Positions 8,430-18,133 are shown, counted from the first letter of the stretch. The stretch: DNA of 64,000 nt from Wohlfahrtiimonas larvae (GCF_039543665.1 NZ_BAABKE010000004.1:248001-312000), one strand, 5' to 3'. Made by a program: numbers and translations. The notes: generated by a model from the sequence alone, not told the origin.

Positions 8430-10778
8430 ATGCAAACCAAAACTATTGCTCTTTTGGGAAATCCTAATTGCGGTAAAACCACATTATTCAATGCACTAAC
8501 AGGCAGCAATCAAAAAGTTGCGAATTGGCCCGGCGTCACTGTTGATAAAAAAACAGGTAAATTCATAATTGAAGATAAAACCATAGAAGTTGTTGATTTG
8601 CCTGGCACCTATTCATTTGAAAATAGTTTCACCAACACATCACAAGATGAGCTCATTGTTCGTCACTATTTGCTTGATAATAATGACAGCATCATTGTCA
8701 ACGTGATCGACGCATCAAACCTACAGCGCTGCTTATATCTCACCTTCCAATTATTGGATCTCAAGCGCCCCATGATTATCGTATTAAACATGATGGATGT
8801 GGCAAAACTTGAGGGTTATGAGATTTATCATGCACTGTTACAAGAAACATTACATTGCCCCGTTGTTGCCATCAGTGCAAGTAAAAATGAAGGCATTCAA
8901 GAGCTCAAAAAAGTGATTGCAGCGTATGATTCTAAATTATATTTAGATCACCAACCTCATAAAACGTTAGATCCTGTTATTACTAATATCATCGAAACAC
9001 AATTAGAAACTGTTTCTAAACACAGCATTTTGAATCACATGAATAATTGGTTATTAATTGAAGCCATTAAAGGTGATTATATCAGTGATAAATTCACACC
9101 TGCTGACCTTGCTGCACTTGAAACATCACGTAATAAAATTGCACAACTGGCCGATGGTGAACTAGATATTGCCCTAGCAAGCTCTCGCTATGAAGCGATT
9201 GACCAACTTGCCAAAGAAGTGATTAAAACGGTTGGTATTGCGAGCTCGCAACTCACTTACAAAATTGATCGCTGGGCTTTGGGTAAAATTACTGGCATTC
9301 CTATATTTCTATTAGTGATGTTTTTAATGTTTGCCATTGCCATCAACATTGGTTCAGCCTTTATTGATTTCTTTGATATCCTATTTGGTGCAATTTTTGT
9401 GGATGGTTTAGCTCACCTACTTAGCAGTATCAATGCACCTGAATGGCTCACAACCTTTTTAGCCAGTGGGATTGGTGAGGGGATTAAAACTGTTGCGACA
9501 TTTATTCCTGTGTTAGCCATGATGTTCTTATGCTTATCTGTATTAGAAGATTCTGGTTATATGGCACGCGCTGCAATGGTGGTTGATCGTGGCATGCGTT
9601 CCATTGGTTTACCTGGCAAAGCTTTTGTACCAATGCTGGTGGGATTTGGCTGTAATATTCCTGCCATTATGGGCACACGCACATTGGAAAATCATCGTGA
9701 TCGTTTAATGTCTATCATGATGATTCCTTTCATGTCCTGTGGTGCTCGTTTACCTGTTTATGCACTATTTGCTGCAATTTTCTTCCCTGATAATGTTGGT
9801 TTGATTGTCTATCTGCTCTATTTACTCGGTATTATTGTGGCAATTTTGACAGGTTTTGCATTGAAATTTTCCATATTAAAAGGCCCTAACACTCCATTTA
9901 TCATGGAGTTACCCGCTTACCATTTACCCACATTAAAAGGAACATTGCTCTCTACTTGGGAACGTTTAAAGAGTTTTATTTATAAAGCAGGCAAAGCAAT
10001 CATCCTTGTGGTTGCGATTTTAGGTATTTTAAATAATATTGGAACAGATGGTAGCTTTGGTAATGCAGATACTGATAAATCAGTATTATCTAGCATTGGT
10101 AAAACGATTACACCTGCATTTGAACCCATGGGGATCACAAAAGAAAATTGGCCTGCAACTGTTGGCGTTTTCACAGGCATTTTTGCTAAAGAATCTGTGA
10201 TTGGTACTTTAAATGCACTCTATTCAGAAGGCAGTAAAGATGAGGATTTTAATTTTTGGGATAAAGTCAAAGAAGCTTTTGCAACAATCCCAGAAAACTT
10301 AGCACAAATTCCTACATTATTAATCGACCCTTTAAAAATTAATGAGCAAACGGCTGATGGTGATATTTCTGCCGTACAAGAAGCCAATGAAGTGGATGAT
10401 ATCACTGTAACTAAAATTCAAAACTACTTCACATCAGATGCTGCTGTAATTTCATATTTAATCTTCATTTTATTATATACACCTTGTGTTGCGGCTTTAG
10501 GTTCCGTTTATCGTGAAGCAGGCACAAAATGGACAATTTTAGTGGCAAGCTGGACTTTCATCATTGGTTGGATTCTAGCAACAGCTTATTATCAAGCATA
10601 TTTATTAACATTAGGCTCAAGCACTGCGATCATTTGGCTAATTGTTTTAGGTTTAGCACTGCTTGGTTTATTTATGTTGTTACGCTGGATGGGCAAAGTG
10701 GATATTTTCTCCCAAAGCCAAACAATCATTGCGCAAAGCCATGTTAAAAACAAATCTGATAAGCATTGCTGTCAATGA
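8430..10778 (+). CDS. feoB: Ferrous iron transporter FeoB
   Basis: Inner-membrane Fe2+ transporter with an N-terminal G domain. 782 residues, normal length. G1 is GNPNCGKTT (residues 10-18), G3 is DLPGTYSF, G4 is NMMD. A helical spacer leads into the membrane domain, which carries the two Gate regions; GFGCNIPAIMGTRTLE and the SCGARLPVYALF block are recognisable, with their conserved cysteines. The C-terminus is HCCQ. It overlaps feoC by 4 bp. Confidence 0.96.
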   Translation: MQTKTIALLGNPNCGKTTLFNALTGSNQKVANWPGVTVDKKTGKFIIEDKTIEVVDLPGTYSFENSFTNTSQDELIVRHYLLDNNDSIIVNVIDASNLQRCLYLTFQLLDLKRPMIIVLNMMDVAKLEGYEIYHALLQETLHCPVVAISASKNEGIQELKKVIAAYDSKLYLDHQPHKTLDPVITNIIETQLETVSKHSILNHMNNWLLIEAIKGDYISDKFTPADLAALETSRNKIAQLADGELDIALASSRYEAIDQLAKEVIKTVGIASSQLTYKIDRWALGKITGIPIFLLVMFLMFAIAINIGSAFIDFFDILFGAIFVDGLAHLLSSINAPEWLTTFLASGIGEGIKTVATFIPVLAMMFLCLSVLEDSGYMARAAMVVDRGMRSIGLPGKAFVPMLVGFGCNIPAIMGTRTLENHRDRLMSIMMIPFMSCGARLPVYALFAAIFFPDNVGLIVYLLYLLGIIVAILTGFALKFSILKGPNTPFIMELPAYHLPTLKGTLLSTWERLKSFIYKAGKAIILVVAILGILNNIGTDGSFGNADTDKSVLSSIGKTITPAFEPMGITKENWPATVGVFTGIFAKESVIGTLNALYSEGSKDEDFNFWDKVKEAFATIPENLAQIPTLLIDPLKINEQTADGDISAVQEANEVDDITVTKIQNYFTSDAAVISYLIFILLYTPCVAALGSVYREAGTKWTILVASWTFIIGWILATAYYQAYLLTLGSSTAIIWLIVLGLALLGLFMLLRWMGKVDIFSQSQTIIAQSHVKNKSDKHCCQ

Positions 10779-11053
10779 TTTTACTTGAGATCAAAAACTA
10801 TATTATTCAACAACAAGAAGTGACATTGCCGCAATTGGCAATGCACTTTCAAATACCTGAATCTGCCATAGAAAATATGGCGGAAATTTGGGTGCAAAAG
10901 AAAATGATCGAAAAACTGATATTAACATGTGGATCATTCAGTAATAATTCAGGTTGTAATGGTTGCTCTGATCATTGCCAAACTCAGATTATTCATCAGA
11001 TGGGCAAAAACAAACAGATTCTCTATAGACCAATACCTGCTTATGACTTATGA
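10775..11053 (+). CDS. feoC: FeoC-like transcriptional regulator / FeoB partner
   Basis: 92 residues: an N-terminal winged-helix of the FeoC type (LEIKNYIIQQQEVTLPQLAMHF) followed by a cysteine cluster with spacing C-x7-C-x2-C-x3-C (CGSFSNNSGCNGCSDHC), which in FeoC binds an Fe-S cluster or a metal. The ATG at 10775 overlaps the feoB stop (ATGA), the usual coupling. An alternative TTG three codons earlier is less likely. Confidence 0.8.
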   Translation: MILLEIKNYIIQQQEVTLPQLAMHFQIPESAIENMAEIWVQKKMIEKLILTCGSFSNNSGCNGCSDHCQTQIIHQMGKNKQILYRPIPAYDL

Positions 11054-11128
11054 TCATAAAGAAACATTATAATAAATAAAACATCACCACTGTATGTGCT
11101 ATGTTTTGGATTATCTTTAGGAGAAAAA

Positions 11129-11572
11129 ATGTCACAATCATCAGCTAAAGTTTACCGTGCAAAATCCACCATCACAGATAAATTCCAAGTGGAAGTTACT
11201 GCTCGTGATCACACACTCTATTTTGATGAACCATCCCCCATCAGCAATAACGCAGGCATGACACCATTAGAAGGATTATTGGGCGCCATTGGTGCTTGTA
11301 AATCCATCGTGGCAAAAGTCACAGCCAAAAAAATGGGTATTGATTATCGTTCTTTGGAAATCATTGTAGAAGGAGATTTTGATTCTCGCGGTTATCAAGG
11401 TGATCCTGAGTTTGATATCGGCTTTAGTGACATTCGTACCATTTATCAAATTGATTCAGATGCTTCTGAAGAAAAGCTCAAACAACTCATGGAATTTGTG
11501 GATACTCACTGCCCTGCTGCTGCCACCATTAAGGACAGTGCACCAATGAAGTCAACTTTGAAGCGTTTGTAA
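11129..11572 (+). CDS. OsmC family peroxiredoxin-like protein (YhfA type)
   Basis: 147-residue OsmC-fold protein. Both conserved cysteines are present: one in GAIGACKSIV and one in VDTHCPAAATI, positions typical of OsmC/Ohr thiol peroxidases. The length and sequence around GLLGAIGACKS resemble the YhfA subgroup. I start at 11129 because AGGAG lies 6 bp before it. Role in organic peroxide defence is inferred from the family. Its stop overlaps the next small gene. Confidence 0.82.
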   Translation: MSQSSAKVYRAKSTITDKFQVEVTARDHTLYFDEPSPISNNAGMTPLEGLLGAIGACKSIVAKVTAKKMGIDYRSLEIIVEGDFDSRGYQGDPEFDIGFSDIRTIYQIDSDASEEKLKQLMEFVDTHCPAAATIKDSAPMKSTLKRL

Positions 11573-11799
11573 TGAATTTCCTATCCAAAAATAAAGCTAT
11601 TATTGCAGTAATAGCTTTATCTATTTGGATTAATTTCTTTCCGTCAACTGATCCATCTAGAAAAGAAGGACAGAGATCTTTCCTGTATGCAATTAGTAAT
11701 ACAAATTCTCACTTATATCCACATGCTCGATATATCATTCCTCTCTTGGGCTTAGCAGCTATTTTTGTTAGCAGATCTAGACGTAAAGATGATAAATAA
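11572..11799 (+). CDS. Small membrane protein, unknown
   Basis: 75 residues with two hydrophobic segments: AIIAVIALSIWINFF (about residues 9-23) and YIIPLLGLAAIFVS (about 54-67), a polar linker between and a basic tail RSRRKDDK. Its ATG overlaps the OsmC stop (TAATG), so it is translationally coupled, and the operon then ends at a strong terminator. These two facts argue it is a real gene. I recognise no family. Confidence 0.55.
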   Translation: MNFLSKNKAIIAVIALSIWINFFPSTDPSRKEGQRSFLYAISNTNSHLYPHARYIIPLLGLAAIFVSRSRRKDDK

Positions 11800-11809
11800 A
11801 TATTAAATA

Positions 11810-11836
11810 AAAGCAGTTCACACACATGAACTGCTT
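11810..11836 (+). terminator. Intrinsic terminator after the OsmC operon
   Basis: Perfect 11-bp stem AAAGCAGTTCA / TGAACTGCTTT, five-base loop, followed by a T run. It can act for both the plus-strand operon and the convergent apaH. Confidence 0.88.
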
Positions 11837-11864
11837 TTTTATTATCTTTGATGGTTAAATACAT

Positions 11865-12683
11865 TTAATCTTCTTTCTTACGCTTCTTTTGTACGATCAT
11901 TTGTGGATTAGCATCTAAACGTACCGCAGTTAATTTCTCACCCCAAGCACAACCAGTATCAATACACATAATATTATTTTCATTATGTAATCCCAATGAT
12001 GCCCAATGGCCAAAAATTATTTGAGTTTTTTCAAAATGATTCAGGAAACGGAACCATGGTACTAAACCAACGACTTTATCCATCGGTGCTTTAGCATCAA
12101 AATCCAATCGTCCATCTTCATGTAAATAGCGCATGCGCGTAAAAATATTTACGATTGTTCGAATTCGATCAATACCTTCTAAATCATCTTGCCAAATATT
12201 AGGGGAATTGCCAAACATTTTTGGTAAAAACTCCGCATATTGCTCATCATCCTGCAAAACAGCTTCTGCTTCTTTTGCTAAATTCAATGCTTGTGAAATT
12301 GTCCAATCAGGATATAAACCAGCATGACAAATGGCTATATCTAGCTCTGGGATATAGCGCATCAAAGGTTGCTCACGAATGAATTTTATATATTCATTCA
12401 CACGCTCACTTTTCAAAATTTCATCATAAGTATCAAAGCGCTTTAAACGAATTAAACCTGCTTGAAAGACTAAAAAAGCTAAATCATGGTTCCCCAATAC
12501 AGGGAAAATAGAATCTTGGTGATCCATTAAATATGATAAAACTTTCTCTGATTTAGGCCCTCGATTAATCAAGTCACCTACAAGATAAAGTTGGTCTTGC
12601 TTATGGTCAAACTCGATCTTTTCTAAAAGCTTCTTGAATTCTCGGTAACAGCCATGTAAATCACCAATAGCATAAATTGCCAT
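11865..12683 (-). CDS. apaH: Symmetrical bis(5'-nucleosyl)-tetraphosphatase ApaH
   Basis: Cleaves Ap4A to two ADP and can decap NpnN-RNA. 272 residues, normal length. The metallophosphoesterase motifs are clear: YAIGDLHGCYREF (GDxHG) at the start, YLVGDLINRGPKS (GDxxxRG), VLGNHDLA (GNHD), CHAGLYPDW, and IFGHWASLG. The last six residues are basic and acidic (KKRKKED). It follows the TPR gene by 3 bp and is likely co-transcribed. Confidence 0.94.
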   Translation of the reverse strand: MAIYAIGDLHGCYREFKKLLEKIEFDHKQDQLYLVGDLINRGPKSEKVLSYLMDHQDSIFPVLGNHDLAFLVFQAGLIRLKRFDTYDEILKSERVNEYIKFIREQPLMRYIPELDIAICHAGLYPDWTISQALNLAKEAEAVLQDDEQYAEFLPKMFGNSPNIWQDDLEGIDRIRTIVNIFTRMRYLHEDGRLDFDAKAPMDKVVGLVPWFRFLNHFEKTQIIFGHWASLGLHNENNIMCIDTGCAWGEKLTAVRLDANPQMIVQKKRKKED

Positions 12684-12686
12684 AAT

Positions 12687-13817
12687 CTATTTTGCATTCC
12701 TATTGTTCATATACTCATGTAAACGCTGAATACTATTGTATTGAGCATAAATCGCCCAAGCATAGCTAGAGGCTAATTCCTCCATACCACTTTGCCCAAG
12801 CGCACCCACATATTCTTTTAAACTCAAACCATCAGTTTGAGCCACCACTGTTTGAGCTTGCTCATAATATTCTAGTGCTTTTTCAAAATTATTTTGTGCT
12901 ACATAAAAATAGATTAAATCAAACAGTGCCGATAATGAGAAATAATGCAATTGTTCAGGTGATTTTGTTAAGCTTCGATTCACATTTTTAAGTGCACTCA
13001 GATAAACAGATTCAGCTTCACTTGCACGATCAGTTTGCACTAAAACCCAGCCCAACATCGATTCAGTTCGAGCTAAATTATAATAATCGATAGGTTCTGT
13101 TGCTAAATGCTGTGCATACTTCTGATCTAAAATACGCTTTGCCTTATCTAATTCATTAAAATCCATATAAAATAATGCAAAATTTTCCATCGCTAAAATT
13201 GTTCGGATATCGCTGAACCCTAAATACTTTAGATCAGAATTTAATGCATAGTTATAATAATATTCTGCTTGGCTTAACAAACCTCGTGTTTCATATGTCC
13301 AGCCTAATACACGCAAAGTTGCACTGTAATCGGGTGTATAAGGATATTTTTTGCGAATCGCAATTGCGCTTTCTAATAAGCTTGTGACAACTTGAATATC
13401 TTTTTTCTGAGCATCATAAGTCCACACAAGGGCTTCTAAAATATCAGCATACATCAACTCATTTTTAGGATCAGTTTCCACTAATGCCTTTGCTTCTGCC
13501 AAAATTGCACGCGCAGCCAACTTATCTTTTTCCAAATTAGCGACTTTCAATAATAACGCTAAATATTCTTTATGAGTTCTGACTCCAGTATATTCATTGA
13601 TGGCACGATCATAATATTCACGTGCAGTATAATTATCATTTTGTTCAATGAACCAATCACCAATTAAAATAGTGTTACGAAGTCGTTGTTCAGGTGTTTC
13701 CGATTGCTCAATTAAACTATTTAAAGCAACGCTTCCTTCTTCAGACATTGCAATAGGGCTATAAATTCCTAAGGAGAGAATTCCCCACAAACCTATTGAT
13801 TTTAAATGTTCTTTCAT
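12687..13817 (-). CDS. TPR-repeat exported protein, unknown
   Basis: 376 residues. The N-terminus has a hydrophobic segment (SIGLWGILSLGIYSPIAMSE) typical of a Sec signal peptide. The mature part is alpha-helical with tetratricopeptide-like units, for example YYNYALNSDLKYLG, AESVYLSALKNVNRS and ALEYYEQAQTVVAQ. Likely a periplasmic scaffold, but no partner is evident. Only 3 bp separate it from apaH, so the two are probably one transcript; no functional link to Ap4A metabolism is known. Confidence 0.65.
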   Translation of the reverse strand: MKEHLKSIGLWGILSLGIYSPIAMSEEGSVALNSLIEQSETPEQRLRNTILIGDWFIEQNDNYTAREYYDRAINEYTGVRTHKEYLALLLKVANLEKDKLAARAILAEAKALVETDPKNELMYADILEALVWTYDAQKKDIQVVTSLLESAIAIRKKYPYTPDYSATLRVLGWTYETRGLLSQAEYYYNYALNSDLKYLGFSDIRTILAMENFALFYMDFNELDKAKRILDQKYAQHLATEPIDYYNLARTESMLGWVLVQTDRASEAESVYLSALKNVNRSLTKSPEQLHYFSLSALFDLIYFYVAQNNFEKALEYYEQAQTVVAQTDGLSLKEYVGALGQSGMEELASSYAWAIYAQYNSIQRLHEYMNNRNAK

Positions 13818-13966
13818 GAAAAGCGCCTAGATTGTTGTGAAAATGATACGTTTTTTCTATTTTACAACAAAACATATTATCAAAAAAAACAAAATCGTGA
13901 TGGATTAAAGATTTTATTCTTGGGATAATCATTGCTTATTTATAGTTTAAATGTAAGGAAGCAGTC

Positions 13967-14494
13967 ATGAGCGATGAAATTTTATATAGTGAATATGAAG
14001 ATGTATTAGTGGGTATCAATCCTTCAGAAGCTCAAGGGATGCTGATTTCTTACATTTGTGCTGAGCCTAATGAAGCTATTTTATTATGGATCAAGGAGCT
14101 ATCTCGCATTACAAACGATGGCATTAAAGAAGGTGATCTTTTAGTTGCACTTTACAAAGATACAGTACAAGCATTGAATGATTTGGATTTCACATTCTCA
14201 CCATTATTACCAGAAGCTGATGTTTACCAAAGAATTAAAGCACTACAACAATTTGCTGAAGGCTTAATTTATGGCATTGGTATCAATCACCTAAAATTAG
14301 AAAATCTAACAGTAGAAAATGATGCTTATGAATTTATGAATGATTTGATCGAATTCACTCACACAACTTTCGAAGCTGAAGATGAAGTCAATGACGAAGA
14401 AACTGAACAGGATTTTGAAGAGATATTAGAATTCGTTCGCATGGGTATTTTATTGATCTATCATGAAACATTAAACCAAGGAAAGCGTGAATGA
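13967..14494 (+). CDS. UPF0149 (YgfB/YecA) family protein
   Basis: 175 residues. The family features are the N-terminal helical pair, SPLLPEADVYQRIKALQQFAEGLIYGIG in the middle (the characteristic W/F-containing G-F-L-x-G region), and an acidic C-terminal half (EAEDEVNDEETEQDFEEI) before a final helix. Function is not known for most members. AAGGAAG precedes the start. It overlaps the aldolase gene by 4 bp. Confidence 0.82.
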   Translation: MSDEILYSEYEDVLVGINPSEAQGMLISYICAEPNEAILLWIKELSRITNDGIKEGDLLVALYKDTVQALNDLDFTFSPLLPEADVYQRIKALQQFAEGLIYGIGINHLKLENLTVENDAYEFMNDLIEFTHTTFEAEDEVNDEETEQDFEEILEFVRMGILLIYHETLNQGKRE

Positions 14495-15123
14495 GCAAAT
14501 GGCTAACAACACTTAAAGAAACAAAAATCATTCCTTTAATTGCTGTGAATGATTTAGATCAAGCAAAACAGATGATGCAGCTTTTAGTAGAGGCAAACAT
14601 TTTAGTGGCTGAGATTGGCTTTAATCAGCCCAATTCTAGCCAAATTTTAACAGCACTCAAGCATGAATATCCTGAAGCGCTATTTTTAGCGGGTGGCATT
14701 ATTCAACAAGAGAGCGCTGCCTTAGCGATTGAATCTGGCGCTGATATTTTAATCACACCCAGCATCAATCCTAAAATTTTAAAATTTGCTCAAAATAATG
14801 ATTGCCCTATTATTCCTGGTGTTAACACACCCTTGTCCCTTGAAATGGCATTAGAAAACAATATTTCATTAGTGAAATTTTTCCCCGCCGAAGCATCAGG
14901 CGGTGTGAAATTAATCAAAGCACTCAATAGTGTCTATCCTAATATTACGTATATTCCTAGTGGTGGCATTGATGATTCTAATATTGATGAATATTTTGCT
15001 CACAAAAATGTCATTGCTTGCGGGACGGGCTTTATTTCTGAAACAAAGCAAATCCAAAAAGGTAATTGGCGTTTACTAAAAACCCGAATCAAAACCATCC
15101 AATCTATCTTGAAGTACACATAA
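14491..15123 (+). CDS. Eda-like KDPG/KHG aldolase with altered active site
   Basis: 210-residue TIM-barrel aldolase of the Eda family, which splits KDPG to pyruvate and glyceraldehyde-3-phosphate through a Schiff-base lysine. That lysine is present (Lys129, in VKFFPAEASGG), as is Glu41 (AEIGF) and the phosphate-binding SGGI. By my alignment to E. coli Eda, the catalytic Arg49 is Asn45 here and Thr73 is Gly69 (LAGGII instead of GAGTV). Asn at the first site also occurs in DgoA-type aldolases. Substrate is therefore uncertain. No edd is seen nearby. Start overlaps the UPF0149 gene. Confidence 0.78.
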   Translation: MSKWLTTLKETKIIPLIAVNDLDQAKQMMQLLVEANILVAEIGFNQPNSSQILTALKHEYPEALFLAGGIIQQESAALAIESGADILITPSINPKILKFAQNNDCPIIPGVNTPLSLEMALENNISLVKFFPAEASGGVKLIKALNSVYPNITYIPSGGIDDSNIDEYFAHKNVIACGTGFISETKQIQKGNWRLLKTRIKTIQSILKYT

Positions 15124-15124
15124 T

Positions 15125-15769
15125 ATGTTTTTATTACTCATATCCATCGCAACCACTCAATTAGTTGCATTGGCCTCTCCTGGGCCTGATTTTTTCTTTG
15201 TATCCCAAGTTGCCGCTAGCTCCACGCGTAGGCAGAGCTTTCGTGCTGTTTGTGGCATTACTTTAGGCGTATTTGTTTGGGCTTTATTAGCCATTTTAGG
15301 CTTAAATATTGTTTTAAAACAATTTCCTATTTTACATAGAGGTATTATGATACTGGGCGGTAGCTACTTGCTATACTTAGCTTATCTTTTAATACAATCT
15401 GCCATATCTGCACATCAAGCTAAAAATACGTCCTCTGAACCCAAATTACCAACAGTTCGTAGCCAATTCTTTCTCAAAGGTTTATTGACAAACTTATCTA
15501 ACACCAAAGCTTTGATCTATTTTGTCAGCGTCTTTTCTGCCATTGTCACAGGATCAGTAGACATTGGTACAAAAAGTATCATCTTAGGTTTGATTGTCGT
15601 AGAAACATTTCTTTGGTTCTTATTTGTGGCTTATATTTTTTCTCTACCCAAAGTAAAAGCAAAATACCAAGAATATACTCAATATGTAGATGGCGCTGCA
15701 GGCATATGTTTCTTATTTTTTGGTGGATGGCTTGTTTATACGGGCTTATTCAGTCACTTAAATATTTAG
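15125..15769 (+). CDS. LysE/RhtB family amino acid exporter
   Basis: 214-residue inner-membrane protein with about six helices. The N-terminal signature VALASPGPDFFFVSQVAASS is diagnostic of the LysE/RhtB superfamily, as is SNTKALIYFVSVF in the middle. Substrate (threonine, homoserine, leucine or other) cannot be read from sequence. It starts one base after the aldolase stop and is 38 bp before cobU, so it may belong to the same transcript as the cob genes. Confidence 0.85.
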   Translation: MFLLLISIATTQLVALASPGPDFFFVSQVAASSTRRQSFRAVCGITLGVFVWALLAILGLNIVLKQFPILHRGIMILGGSYLLYLAYLLIQSAISAHQAKNTSSEPKLPTVRSQFFLKGLLTNLSNTKALIYFVSVFSAIVTGSVDIGTKSIILGLIVVETFLWFLFVAYIFSLPKVKAKYQEYTQYVDGAAGICFLFFGGWLVYTGLFSHLNI

Positions 15770-15807
15770 CTTGCATTTAAGTAAAATATTATCTAGGCGC
15801 TAAGATA

Positions 15808-16338
15808 ATGATTATACATAAAAAAATCACATTAATCACAGGCGGGCAAAGATCTGGCAAAAGCAGTTTTGCTGAGCGCTATGCACTCTCTTTGTCTGAA
15901 TCCCCGATTTATCTTGCCACTTCTCGAATTTGGGATGATGATTATTTACAACGCATCAAGCGCCATCAAAAAGATCGAAATCATCAATGGCAAAATATTG
16001 AGGAAGAGAAATATCTCAGCCAACACCACTTTGATCAAAAAGTAATCGTTATAGATTGTATTACATTATGGACAACTAATTTCTTTTTTGATCAATCTCA
16101 AGATTCATTGGATGATATTTTTCAAATCATTATGAAAGAATTTAATCAGTTTACTCAATCTAATAATCATTATATCTTTGTCACCAATGAAATTGGATTA
16201 GGGGGTATATCTATGGATCCTATACAACGTAGATTCACTGATTTACTCGGATGGATTAATCAAGCAATTGCCGATAAAGCAGATAATGTCACATTCATGA
16301 TCTCTGGCTTGCCCATGCAACTGAAAGGAAAACTATGA
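15808..16338 (+). CDS. cobU: Adenosylcobinamide kinase/guanylyltransferase CobU
   Basis: Phosphorylates adenosylcobinamide and transfers GMP to it. 176 residues. The P-loop GGQRSGKSSFAERYA is at residues 11-25, the guanylylated-His region is in RIKRHQKDRNHQW, and VIDCITLWTTNFF and FVTNEIGLGGISMD are the other family blocks. First of four overlapping cob genes. No cobalamin riboswitch fits in the short upstream gap. Confidence 0.92.
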   Translation: MIIHKKITLITGGQRSGKSSFAERYALSLSESPIYLATSRIWDDDYLQRIKRHQKDRNHQWQNIEEEKYLSQHHFDQKVIVIDCITLWTTNFFFDQSQDSLDDIFQIIMKEFNQFTQSNNHYIFVTNEIGLGGISMDPIQRRFTDLLGWINQAIADKADNVTFMISGLPMQLKGKL

Positions 16339-17378
16339 GAACTTATCATATTGAAACATTGGATGAAATCTTTAGAAAATCAGTGCAAGAATATATTGAT
16401 AGCTTAGCAAAACCTGTTGGCTCATTAGGCAAACTTGAGGGTGTTGCGCGTAAAATTGCAACCATCCAAAATACATTACGACCAGAACTCAAAAATCCTC
16501 ATCATCTGCTCTTTATCGCAGATCATGGCATTGCAGACGAAGGCACTAGCCCTAGCCCGAAAGAGATCACATGGCAACAAGCCATTAATATCACACAAAA
16601 TGGTGCAGGCATTAATATTTTTACAACACAGCATGATTTCAAACTACTGATCGTAGATGCTGGCACAGATTATGATTTCCCTCAAGACCTTGGCATTATT
16701 GATCGAAAGATTCGTAAAGGTACACGAAACTTCTTGCATGAAGCCGCCCTAACATTTGATGAAGTAGAAACAGCATTAACATATGGCGAAGAAATTGTAT
16801 CGTTAGCCGCTCAAAATAACTGTAATATTGTCTCCATTGGTGAACTAGGCATTGGCAATACTTCGGTTGCATCTATATGGATGTCCCTACTTACAAATAT
16901 TCCACTCGAACAATGTGTTGGGGCTGGCTCAGGATCTAGTGAAGGATTCACATTAAGGAAATATGAAATCTTACAACAGTCCGTTAATCGTTATACTGGT
17001 CCACTCACACCTATGACTATTATGTCAGAATTTGGTGGATTAGAAATGATTATGGCTGTCGGTGCGATGCTACGCGCTGCGGAATTAAAAATGACTATTC
17101 TCATTGATGGCTTTTTAATGAGTAACTCTTTATTAATGGCTTCACACATCAATCCAGAAGTTGAACAGTATGCGATCTTTAGCCATAAAAGTGAAGAAAA
17201 AGGCCACAGTTTATTATTGGAATATCTAGGTGTTGAACCATTGCTTCATCTAAACTTTTATTTAGGTGAAGGTACAGGTGCCGTTTGCGCTTATCCACTA
17301 ATTGCATCGAGTGTACGCATGATGAACCAAATGAAAAGCTTTGAGGAAAGTAGAATTTCTAATATTCCATCTTTATGA
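16335..17378 (+). CDS. cobT: Nicotinate-nucleotide-dimethylbenzimidazole phosphoribosyltransferase CobT
   Basis: Makes alpha-ribazole phosphate, the lower ligand precursor of cobalamin. 347 residues, normal length. Recognisable blocks are SLAKPVGSLGKLEGVA near the N-terminus, FIADHGIADEGTSP, GELGIGNTSVAS, and the C-terminal HLNFYLGEGTGAVCAYPL with the catalytic Glu. It overlaps cobU and cobS by 4 bp each. Confidence 0.94.
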   Translation: MRTYHIETLDEIFRKSVQEYIDSLAKPVGSLGKLEGVARKIATIQNTLRPELKNPHHLLFIADHGIADEGTSPSPKEITWQQAINITQNGAGINIFTTQHDFKLLIVDAGTDYDFPQDLGIIDRKIRKGTRNFLHEAALTFDEVETALTYGEEIVSLAAQNNCNIVSIGELGIGNTSVASIWMSLLTNIPLEQCVGAGSGSSEGFTLRKYEILQQSVNRYTGPLTPMTIMSEFGGLEMIMAVGAMLRAAELKMTILIDGFLMSNSLLMASHINPEVEQYAIFSHKSEEKGHSLLLEYLGVEPLLHLNFYLGEGTGAVCAYPLIASSVRMMNQMKSFEESRISNIPSL

Positions 17379-18133
17379 TGTTCATCACTGCTTTAATTTT
17401 TTTTACACGTTTACCTTTGTGGCGCTGGTTTTCCGTACCAAGCCAAAATTTTCAACGTGTTATTTATTATTGGCCATTTATAGGTTGGATAACATCCGGT
17501 TTAATGATCAGCACATTGCTGATTACTAATAATTTTCTACCATTATCCATCACAATCGTTTTAACCATGATCAGCCGAGTCATTTTAACGGGTGCTTTAC
17601 ATGAAGATGGATTGGGCGATTTTTTAGATGGCTTTGGTGGTGGTCATTCTAAAGAAAAAATTCTTGCCATAATGAAAGATAGCCATGCCGGCATATATGC
17701 AATTTTAGGCCTAATCCTCTATTTTCTACTGACATATAATATTATGCTCTCGATCGAATATCATCTATTGATCATATTCATATTCATCACCGATCCATTC
17801 TGTAAAATGATTAGTAGCTTGATTACTATCCGCCTGCCTTATGCTAGAACAATCGATACAAGTAAAATCCAAGCCATTTACAGCCAACCAAGCATCAAAG
17901 ATATCTCTGCTACGCTATTTTTTGGCTTACTGCCATTATTCGCAGCTTTATGGTTTTCTCTAAGTTTTTGGTACATACTTGCAATCATCACACCTATACT
18001 ATTATTTTTTATATTAACCCAATGGATGAACAATAAGATCCAGGGTTATACTGGCGACTGTGCTGGCGCATTATTTCTGTTATTAGAGCTATCTATGCTA
18101 TTAACCTTAACCGCTATTCACACTGTACTATGA
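17375..18133 (+). CDS. cobS: Adenosylcobinamide-GDP ribazoletransferase CobS
   Basis: Membrane enzyme that joins AdoCbi-GDP and alpha-ribazole (phosphate) to form adenosylcobalamin (phosphate). 252 residues, about six membrane helices. The metal-binding motif EDGLGDFLDGFGGG (family D-x-x-D-G...) lies near residues 72-87, and the C-terminal GYTGDCAGALFLLLE block is typical. Starts in the cobT stop. Confidence 0.93.
   Translation: MMFITALIFFTRLPLWRWFSVPSQNFQRVIYYWPFIGWITSGLMISTLLITNNFLPLSITIVLTMISRVILTGALHEDGLGDFLDGFGGGHSKEKILAIMKDSHAGIYAILGLILYFLLTYNIMLSIEYHLLIIFIFITDPFCKMISSLITIRLPYARTIDTSKIQAIYSQPSIKDISATLFFGLLPLFAALWFSLSFWYILAIITPILLFFILTQWMNNKIQGYTGDCAGALFLLLELSMLLTLTAIHTVL

Noticed and set aside
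15770..15807. Cobalamin riboswitch before cobU
   Set aside because: The gap is only 38 bp and shows no B12-box; the genes are probably read from an upstream promoter.
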